Assembly: GCF_015160875.1 (NCBI RefSeq)
Contig: NZ_CP063374.1
Coordinates: 6,141,501 to 6,205,500 of the forward strand
Length of the DNA: 64,000 nt
Direction of reading: 5' to 3'
Source: Streptomyces chromofuscus
GTDB lineage: Bacteria > Actinomycetota > Actinomycetes > Streptomycetales > Streptomycetaceae
Made by a program: the position numbers and the translations under genes. The notes under the pieces were generated by a model, which was not told the DNA's origin, did not search any database, and saw only the letters and a list, made by a program, of their open reading frames with translations. This document shows positions 57,806-64,000 of the stretch, in pieces. Position 1 is the stretch's first letter; every line of letters starts with the position of its first letter.

Positions 57806-58307
57806 CGTATCTGCCCGACCCCGGTCATCCGGCTCTTGGCGGTGCGAGCACCAAAGGGAGCCGCCTGGGCGTCGACCCTTGCTGCCGCCGATGCTCTCTT
57901 CGTGCTGGGGTCCGGCGATGCCGGAAGCGCCTTCGTGACGTCCTCGCGGTGATCGGCCGACGCGGAGGGCGACCCGGCAAGGACGCCGCCCGGGTGGCCG
58001 GCTCCGCGGGTGACCTGGTGGGTGCGTTTCACGCGCCCGGCGTCGGGGCCGCCCGGCCTCGCTCCGCGTGTGCGCGGCCGTGCCCCACGCCTGCTCGCGG
58101 CCTCGCGCGCCCTGTGTCCGTGAGGCCCCGGTGTGCGTACGTGTCCCTGGCTCGGTGCCTCGCGTCACCCGACGCATGTTCGCGGGGTCCCGGCGGCCGG
58201 CGAGCCAACAAATGGACACCTAGTTGGACAGTGTGTCCAATCCTGCTTAGTGTTCGTCGGGCGCTGTTGAGCGCGGGAGTTCGTCCGATCTTGAGAGTGG
58301 ACTGTTC
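57806..58307. other. Non-coding stretch upstream of the hydrolase/monooxygenase operon
   Basis: About 500 bp. The first 400 show no coding character in any frame with family likeness. The last 100 hold the palindrome at 58224-58240 and the likely promoter of the downstream operon. Confidence 0.5.
58224..58240. promoter_or_regulatory. Palindrome TTGGACA-GTG-TGTCCAA, probable TetR operator
   Basis: Perfect 7-bp arms around GTG, 68 bp upstream of the alpha/beta hydrolase start. It shares the TTGGAC/GTCCAA half-sites with operators 1-3 but with a five-base centre. The likely ligand is the TetR regulator encoded at the end of the same operon, or cross-binding by the first TetR. Confidence 0.65.
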
Positions 58308-58997
58308 GTGAGTGCTGATGAGATATCCCGTCCGACCCTCCTCCTGGTGCATGGGGCATGGCACGGCTCGTGGTGCTGGGAGCCGCTGACCGCGGTACTC
58401 CACGCCGACGGCTGGGAGGTCCGGACTGTCGACCTGCCCAGTGCCGGGCGGGAGGCCGGTGTCCAGGACGACGCACGAGTGGTGCTTCAGGAAGTGGCGC
58501 GCATCGACGGCCCGGTGGTCGTGGTCGCCCATTCCTACGGCGGTGTACCGGTCACCCAGGCCGTCGCCGAAGCCCCCAACGTCGTGCACATCGTCTACCT
58601 GGCGGCGTACCAGCTCGAGGTCGGCGAGAACCTTCTGGGCCGTCACGGCGCGCCCACGCCCTCGAACCCGGACGGCTTCCAGGCCGTGCCCGACCAGCCG
58701 GTCCCGCTGTTCTACGCGGACGCCCCCACGGCCGACGCCGAGGCGGCCGCGGCACGGCTGGTACCGCAGAGCACGAGGTCCTTCAGTGAGACGGTGACCG
58801 CGGCCGCGTGGCACACGATCCCCTCGACGTACGTCGTCTGCGAGCAGGACCAGGCGCTGCCGCCGCAGCTGCAGGAGGAACTCGCCACCCGGGCCGGCAC
58901 GGTCCACCGCATGGCCAGCAGCCACTCGCCGTTCCTGTCGATGCCCGGGCGGTTCGCGGCCTTGCTGACGAAGATCGCGTCGGAGCCGGCCCGTTGA
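58308..58997 (+). CDS. Alpha/beta hydrolase (EstC/MES-like)
   Basis: A 229-aa small esterase-type hydrolase. The N-terminal strand L-L-L-V-H-G-A-W-H-G-S-W-C-W is the family's oxyanion region; the nucleophile is A-H-S-Y-G-G; the acid is in V-C-E-Q-D-Q-A-L; and the base is in S-S-H-S-P-F. It is close to plant methylesterase/hydroxynitrile-lyase-like and EstC enzymes. GTG 58308. It is the first gene of a rightward operon with a flavin monooxygenase and a TetR regulator; it may trim the product of the monooxygenase. Confidence 0.88.
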   Translation: MSADEISRPTLLLVHGAWHGSWCWEPLTAVLHADGWEVRTVDLPSAGREAGVQDDARVVLQEVARIDGPVVVVAHSYGGVPVTQAVAEAPNVVHIVYLAAYQLEVGENLLGRHGAPTPSNPDGFQAVPDQPVPLFYADAPTADAEAAAARLVPQSTRSFSETVTAAAWHTIPSTYVVCEQDQALPPQLQEELATRAGTVHRMASSHSPFLSMPGRFAALLTKIASEPAR

Positions 58998-59077
58998 GGT
59001 CGATCACCCCGCGTACTCCCCGCTCGGCCGGCACGCCGGGCGGCCCTCTCAAGTCCCCAACCGCACAGGAGAACACG

Positions 59078-60289
59078 GTGCCCAGCGATTCCGACATTGC
59101 ACTCGACGCCCGGCCGGTGCAGAAGGCCGAAGCGGAACTCGCGGCGCGCGTCGAGGCGCTGCGGCCCTTGCTGCGCGAGCAGGCCGGACGTGGCGAGACG
59201 GACCGGGTGGTGCCGGCGCAGATCATCGAGGCGCTGGGGGAGGCGGGTGTCTTCCGGCTGCTCACCCCCAAGCGGTACGGCGGTCTCGAGACCGACCTGC
59301 GTACGCTGACCGAGGTGTCGGAGACCCTGGGCACGGCCGACGGCTCCTCCGCCTGGACCGGCATGATCATCGCGGTGACCAACTGGCTGGCCTGCCTGTT
59401 CCCGGACAAGGCCCAGGAAGACGTCTTCGGTGCCGACCCCGACGCGCGCGTGACCGGCGTGGCGGCACCGACGGGCATGGGGGAGAAGGTACCGGGTGGC
59501 TGGCGGGTCAGCGGCCGCTGGTCGTACAACTCCGGTGCTCCCTATGCCACATGGGCCGCGGTCGGCGCACTGCTCAAGGACGACCACGGCGCGGTCGTCG
59601 ACCAGGCGCTGGTCCTGATCCCCGCGGGCGACCTCACCATCGAGGACACCTGGCACATGGCGGGCATGAAGGGCACGGCCAGTAACACGCTCATCGCCCG
59701 GGACGTGTTCGTACCCGAGTACCGTGCGCTGTCGGTACCGGCCACCGCGGAGGGCGCACGCGTGCGCTCCCGGCCGGAGGAGGCGCTGTACGGCTCCACG
59801 TTCGGGCCCATGCTGCTGCTGTGCCTGATGGGGCCGCTTCTCGGGCTGGGCAGGGCGGCCCTGGACATCGTGCTGGAGGCGGCTGCCGCCAAGCCGCTGT
59901 CGTTCACCACCCATGCACGGCAGGCTGACTCCGTGGGGGTTCAGATGCAGGTGGCGGAGGCGGCGCTGAAGCTGGAGACGGCCCGGCTGCACACCTACCA
60001 GGCGGTCGACGCGGTGGACCGGGCGGCCCCCGTGGCGCCCCTGGACTACGCGGCACGGGCACACATCAGGGCCCAGGCCGGCTACGCGGCACAGCAGGTA
60101 CTCGAGGCGATCGGAATCCTGCTGAACGCGCATGGTTCGTCCGCGTTCGCCGAGACCCACCCCCTGCAGCGGATCTGGCGCGACGCCAACGTCGCGGCAC
60201 GGCACGCGGGTCTGATCCCGGCCGTCGGCCTGGAGGTGTACGGCAAGTCACTGCTGGACGTCGACGAGCGCGTGAGCCTCATGGTCTGA
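59078..60289 (+). CDS. Acyl-CoA-dehydrogenase-fold flavin monooxygenase
   Basis: A 403-aa protein of the acyl-CoA dehydrogenase superfamily, in the group-D monooxygenase branch (HpaB/HsaA/DszC-like). N-terminal helical domain 1-~125 (R-V-V-P-A-Q-I-I-E-A-L-G-E-A-G-V-F-R-L-L-T-P-K-R-Y-G-G), beta domain (G-G-W-R-V-S-G-R-W-S-Y-N-S-G) and C-terminal helices ending I-W-R-D-A-N-V-A-A-R-H-A-G-L. The W-S-Y-N-S-G stretch and the terminal R-D-x-N-x-A-x-R-H are typical of flavin-dependent hydroxylases rather than CoA dehydrogenases. It needs reduced flavin from a separate reductase, none of which is adjacent. GTG 59078 behind AGGAGA. Confidence 0.9.
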   Translation: MPSDSDIALDARPVQKAEAELAARVEALRPLLREQAGRGETDRVVPAQIIEALGEAGVFRLLTPKRYGGLETDLRTLTEVSETLGTADGSSAWTGMIIAVTNWLACLFPDKAQEDVFGADPDARVTGVAAPTGMGEKVPGGWRVSGRWSYNSGAPYATWAAVGALLKDDHGAVVDQALVLIPAGDLTIEDTWHMAGMKGTASNTLIARDVFVPEYRALSVPATAEGARVRSRPEEALYGSTFGPMLLLCLMGPLLGLGRAALDIVLEAAAAKPLSFTTHARQADSVGVQMQVAEAALKLETARLHTYQAVDAVDRAAPVAPLDYAARAHIRAQAGYAAQQVLEAIGILLNAHGSSAFAETHPLQRIWRDANVAARHAGLIPAVGLEVYGKSLLDVDERVSLMV

Positions 60290-60365
60290 GTGCCCCAGCG
60301 GCCCGAGGCCCTGGCCGGCCGCCATCCCTGCGGGAGCCTCACCAGCGGCTCCGTAGGATGGCGGC

Positions 60366-61007
60366 ATGGCTTCCACCACGCGACGACGCTCCACCGCGGC
60401 CGACCGGCGGGCCGTGCTCGAGGAACGCATCGTGTCCGCTCTGGAGGAACTCCTGCGCGTCGGTCTCACCTACACCGAGCTGAGCGTGGAGCAGATCGCG
60501 AACGCGGCGGGGATCTCACGGTCCACGTTCTATCTGTACTTCCGCGACAAGGTCGACGTACTGCTGCGGGTGAGTGGTTCCCTCAGAGCGCGGAGCTACG
60601 AGATCACGCGGGCCTGGCAGCCCAGCGGCCCGGACGGTGGCGCCGAGGGCCTGGCACGCACCTACGAACGGATCATCCGGCACTACCGCCAACACGCGGC
60701 GCTGCTGTCCGCGATCCACGAGGTGGCCGCGTACGACCCCGTCGTCCGCGACTCGTGGGCGGACCATCAGAACCGCTTCATCGACCATCTGGTGACGAGC
60801 CTCGAAGCGGAGCAGCGAGCCGGACGCACGCCGGCCGACATCGACCCCCGTCTTGCCGCCACGCTGATCGTCCAGGGAGGCGGTGCGGTGATCACCCGGC
60901 AGGCGGTCGGCAGCGACGGCGGTGACGATGCCCTGGTGGCCCGGGAACTGGCCTACGGCTACTGGTACGGCGTGTACCGCCGTCCGGCAGGGCGGCCCAC
61001 CGCCTGA
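60366..61007 (+). CDS. TetR family regulator
   Basis: A 213-aa regulator with TetR helix-turn-helix (S-V-E-Q-I-A-N-A-A-G-I-S-R-S-T-F-Y-L-Y-F-R-D-K) at residues ~38-62 and a C-terminal ligand domain. It starts 76 bp after the monooxygenase stop and is in the same direction, so it may be read through from the operon promoter. The palindrome at 58224-58240 is its most likely binding site. The ligand is unknown. Confidence 0.9.
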   Translation: MASTTRRRSTAADRRAVLEERIVSALEELLRVGLTYTELSVEQIANAAGISRSTFYLYFRDKVDVLLRVSGSLRARSYEITRAWQPSGPDGGAEGLARTYERIIRHYRQHAALLSAIHEVAAYDPVVRDSWADHQNRFIDHLVTSLEAEQRAGRTPADIDPRLAATLIVQGGGAVITRQAVGSDGGDDALVARELAYGYWYGVYRRPAGRPTA

Positions 61008-61292
61008 CGGAACACGACACGGACCTGCCGGTCCGCCCGGCGTGTGAGGTTCTGCCCCGGGACATGGGTCGTCCTTCGACGCTGCGGACGTCGGTTCGAG
61101 AGGCGGTGGGCCGAGCAACAGGTCTTACTGCTTTCCAGACCACGTGCCGGACACACCGCTTCGTCAGCCGTGAGACCGGCCTGCCGCCCTCCCCGCCGCA
61201 GGCCCGAACCGTGGACCGGACGACGCCGACGGGTGCCCCACCGGCGGCTGATCGCCTTCCACGACGCGTGAGCGTGACGAACCCGCCCGGCC
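61008..61292. other. Non-coding stretch between the TetR and NACHT genes
   Basis: 285 bp between convergent genes. No repeat, hairpin of note or coding sequence was recognised. Confidence 0.5.
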
Positions 61293-63998
61293 TCACACCC
61301 GGTCGTCACTCGGCGCGGGTTCCCCTTCCGGCTCCGGCAACGGCTGTGGCGGCAGGCCTGTTCGTGCGCGCTCCATGTCCGCCCTCGCATGGATCAGCAG
61401 TGCCACCGCCTTGATCACGGCCGCCACGCTCATCCCGATCGCCGTGCTCAGTGCACCGACGGCGGTGACCACCTGGGCGGTTTCCGACGGTTCGAGGGAG
61501 GTGGACGGCGGGTCGTCGAGGAGTGGGCGGCCGGTCGCGTACGCCAGCGCGAACGCCGTTGCCGCGATGGCGGTCCAGCGCAGGAGTCGGCGCAGTTCAG
61601 GGTGGTGGTCCGTGCTGGGTGGTGCCGTGTCGGCCAGGTGGCGCTGGAGGTGCTGGTGGCGGAACTCGTAGCGGGCACCCGTCTGACGCAGTACGCCGAG
61701 GCGGTGGGCGTCCTCCAGGAACGTCATCAAGCGCCAAGGAGCCCTGCCCGTCAGCGCCAGCCAGACGCGGGCCGTGGCCGTGCGGCCCCACGCGCTGAGC
61801 GCGAGCGCGGAAGTACCGACGGGGACCCAGAGCTCGGTGTGCATGGTGCCGAGGGTGCTGCCCCGGCCGGTCGCGGCGATCAGAAGCAGGCACACCCCTC
61901 CCGCGAGGAGGGATGCGACGGCGCTGCGGGTGAAGGTGGCGGTGCGGTCGGTACGCAGGGTGCTGTGTGGGCCGGTGGCGCGGGTGGTGTCCGAGGGGGT
62001 GTTCAGGGCGCGGTAGACGCCGGATGCGCAGCCGCCGATCATCCCGACGAGCACTCCGAAGGCCACCAGCGGGCCGACGGCGTCCAGGACCACGGCGGAG
62101 GCATCGCGGTGCACCAGCCACAGCCTGACCTGGTGAGGCAGGGCCAGGACCAGGTTGTGGGCGTCCACCTGCTTGCCCTGCCAGGCGGCGGGTGCGCCCG
62201 GCCAGTCGGTCACCCAGCCGCCGTCGGAGGAGTTCCGGATCGTCAGCCGGCCCTTGAACGCTCCCGCCTTCTTGTCCCAGGAGATTCGCGCGCCCTTCGC
62301 CACGACGAACGGGGCGGCCGACGCCGACCGTTCGACGAGCAGCACCTCCTGCGGTGCCGTCGAGCGGACGGCGCGCCTGCCGTCCGCCGTCGTCAGCCGC
62401 CAGCCCTTCACTTCCTCGCCGGCACTCCGGTCGGGAGCCGAGTGGATCTGCACGGCGGCGAAGGTGCCGCTGATCACCCCGACGACGGCGCCGGCGCAGA
62501 CCCCGACGAGAGTGCAGGCGACGAAGCCCCGCAGCAGTCCGCGGGCGAAGCCGCGCAGTGCCGTGGCAGGCGCGACGTAACCGGCATTCGGGCGGTCGGG
62601 GCGGCCCAGGCCGGCCATGAGCAGCACCAGGCCCGCCACGACGCAGGTCAGCGCGGTGACTTCCTCGCCGGTGTAGCCGTAGACCGCCAGCCCGGCGAAG
62701 ACGATCAGCGCGCCCAGCGCGCGGACCGCCCGGGGGCCGCTCGGGCTGCCCACCCACGGCAGGCTGAGCGGGCCGGGGCGACGGGACAGGCCCGCGACAG
62801 CGAACATCATGGACAGGACCAGGCCGAAGCAGCAGCCGTTGAGGTACCAGGTGGGCCGCGGAGTGATGACGGCACCGAGCCGGGAACCGACGAGCGGGGG
62901 CACCAGCAGTCCGAGCCCCACTCCGACGACCGCCGCCGCGGCTGTGGTCCGCAGGCCCGTCCGGGCCAGCCACCGCGGTCCCTGCGGGGTCTCCGGCGTC
63001 GGGGGCAGCAGGTACGCGAGGCCGAAGCACAGGCCGGTCAGGATGCCCGCGAAGTTCAGCACCGCCGACGCCGGGCTGTCCCAGTTGGCGATCACTCCGC
63101 CGCCGTGAACGGCGATGGGTACCAGCAGTGCGGCCGTGGCGATGAGCGCCATCACGGCAGGGCCGATGACACGCAGGGGCCGGGGCATCGCGGCGGGTAG
63201 GTCCCACCAGGCCAGATTCCACCCGGAGCCGGTCAGGTCGCGGGCGAGGCGGCTCAGCCAGCGGTGTGCCGCCTTGGGGTGCCAGCTCGTTCCCGGTCCG
63301 GCGAACGCCGTCGGGACGAACGCGTTCAGCAGGTGTTCCTCGATGCGATCCGCCGTCGGAAAACGGTCGGGGTCGGTCAGCTCGGCCGGGTCACGGGAAG
63401 CGTCCTCGTACACCACACGCGCCAGAGTCACCGTCAGCGGGGAGCGCAGGGCCTCCACCAGCTGTGCCGGAGGAGCTTCCAGGACCGGCGACCAGGCACT
63501 GCCGTGGTGTGCGGTGCGTGTCAGGTAAGAGCGTGCGGCGGCGTAGTCCAGCGGCCGCAGTTGCACAACCTCCGCGCCGGTCAGTGCGCCACCCCGCCGC
63601 GCCGCGTCCGCCCAGGCCGCGGTGCGACAGGTGAGCAGGACGGGCAGGCGGGCGTCCAGTTCGGAGTTCAGGGAGCGCAGTGCGCTCTCCTGCGCGGCCG
63701 GCGGGATCTCGTCGAAGCCGTCGAGCACGGGCAGGACCAGACCGGCGTCCAGCAGCTCCTGCGCGAGTGTGCGCCCTTCCCCCACGGGGGCGGCCGGCGA
63801 GCCGTAGTCCTTGGCCAGCCGGTCGGCCAGCCAGCCCCGCAGCGAGAACGAGTACGGATCCCAGCCCGCCAGCGGAAACAACACCGGTACCGGGTCGCCC
63901 GCCTGCCGCGCTTCCAACGCACCGAGCACGAATCGCACCGCCACGACGGACTTGCCCGCGCCTGGTTCGCCCAGGACCACCAACCGCCCGGAGCGCAC
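61293..63998 (-). CDS. NACHT NTPase with about 12 membrane helices (5' partial)
   Basis: 901 visible codons; the gene continues past the right edge, so the N-terminal region is unseen. The NACHT domain opens almost at the edge: Walker A G-E-P-G-A-G-K-S, Walker B L-P-V-L-D-G-F-D-E-I-P and sensor L-L-T-C-R-T. A helical extension (to ~290 visible residues) follows, then about seven hydrophobic helices, a ~130-residue soluble insert (around nt 62440-62100) and about five more helices, ending in a short basic tail. Membrane-embedded NACHT proteins occur widely in Streptomyces as STAND-type signal or defence proteins; no specific function is proven. Frame and codon use are intact. Confidence 0.88.
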   Translation of the reverse strand: MRSGRLVVLGEPGAGKSVVAVRFVLGALEARQAGDPVPVLFPLAGWDPYSFSLRGWLADRLAKDYGSPAAPVGEGRTLAQELLDAGLVLPVLDGFDEIPPAAQESALRSLNSELDARLPVLLTCRTAAWADAARRGGALTGAEVVQLRPLDYAAARSYLTRTAHHGSAWSPVLEAPPAQLVEALRSPLTVTLARVVYEDASRDPAELTDPDRFPTADRIEEHLLNAFVPTAFAGPGTSWHPKAAHRWLSRLARDLTGSGWNLAWWDLPAAMPRPLRVIGPAVMALIATAALLVPIAVHGGGVIANWDSPASAVLNFAGILTGLCFGLAYLLPPTPETPQGPRWLARTGLRTTAAAAVVGVGLGLLVPPLVGSRLGAVITPRPTWYLNGCCFGLVLSMMFAVAGLSRRPGPLSLPWVGSPSGPRAVRALGALIVFAGLAVYGYTGEEVTALTCVVAGLVLLMAGLGRPDRPNAGYVAPATALRGFARGLLRGFVACTLVGVCAGAVVGVISGTFAAVQIHSAPDRSAGEEVKGWRLTTADGRRAVRSTAPQEVLLVERSASAAPFVVAKGARISWDKKAGAFKGRLTIRNSSDGGWVTDWPGAPAAWQGKQVDAHNLVLALPHQVRLWLVHRDASAVVLDAVGPLVAFGVLVGMIGGCASGVYRALNTPSDTTRATGPHSTLRTDRTATFTRSAVASLLAGGVCLLLIAATGRGSTLGTMHTELWVPVGTSALALSAWGRTATARVWLALTGRAPWRLMTFLEDAHRLGVLRQTGARYEFRHQHLQRHLADTAPPSTDHHPELRRLLRWTAIAATAFALAYATGRPLLDDPPSTSLEPSETAQVVTAVGALSTAIGMSVAAVIKAVALLIHARADMERARTGLPPQPLPEPEGEPAPSDDRV

Positions 63999-64000
63999 CG

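Noticed and set aside
59078..60289. Fatty-acid acyl-CoA dehydrogenase
   Set aside because: The beta-domain and C-terminal motifs fit flavin-dependent hydroxylases of the HpaB/HsaA type better than CoA-ester dehydrogenases, and no beta-oxidation genes are nearby.

Overview
The window is high-GC DNA with the codon bias, GTG starts, coding density and gene families of a Streptomyces chromosome. Several marker genes are typical of the genus or of actinobacteria: the cell-division regulator SepH, the CutR/CutS two-component pair, a type-II PatA acetyltransferase (GNAT first, acyl-CoA-synthetase module second), a 2Fe-2S-type ferrochelatase, and DUF4193/DUF3093/DUF3710/DUF3159 proteins. No rRNA, tRNA, complete transposon, integrase or CRISPR array was seen.

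Positions 1-38,045 look like conserved core. In order they hold: an M16 peptidase pair (first gene cut by the window edge); a c-di-AMP (ydaO-type) riboswitch leading an M23 peptidase; a GntR regulator; HPr; patA; a DUF5998 protein, a phosphodiesterase and thymidine kinase; a VOC protein and a sulfurtransferase; sepH; a frame-disrupted membrane protein; a lactone oxidase/MFS pair; ferrochelatase and inositol monophosphatase; cutRS; and a block running DUF4193, (unknown), DUF3093, thioesterase, dut, DUF3710, kdpDE, OB-fold, DUF3159, two TrkA/RCK proteins, an APC permease and a TrmA-type methyltransferase. From memory, that block matches the Mycobacterium tuberculosis order Rv2699c-Rv2689c, with kdpDE and a few genes added. 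It amounts to a potassium/osmotic module: KdpDE sensing, RCK gating subunits and a KimA-like permease.

Positions 38,046-49,744 are accessory. The segment is bounded by a 69-bp direct repeat (65/69 identical) of the 3' end of the methyltransferase gene, which looks like an att-type duplication. Inside are two MmyB-type XRE regulators divergent from a four-gene oxidoreductase/hydrolase operon, a scar of three truncated genes, an ApbE / FMN-binding / ferric-reductase-like electron-transfer operon, and a PIN toxin-antitoxin pair with a palindromic operator.

Positions 49,814-64,000 are also accessory. They hold a secreted GH81 beta-1,3-glucanase behind a LacI-type operator, a broken P450, a TetR-controlled epoxide hydrolase/SnoaL operon with three matching TGGAC-N6-GTCCA operators, an SDR remnant, a second TetR-linked operon (alpha/beta hydrolase plus flavin monooxygenase), and a large NACHT NTPase with many membrane helices, cut by the right edge.

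A recurring oddity is non-coding minisatellite DNA between core genes (24-bp, 53-bp and 34/36-bp units), plus an in-frame 54-bp repeat inside patA.
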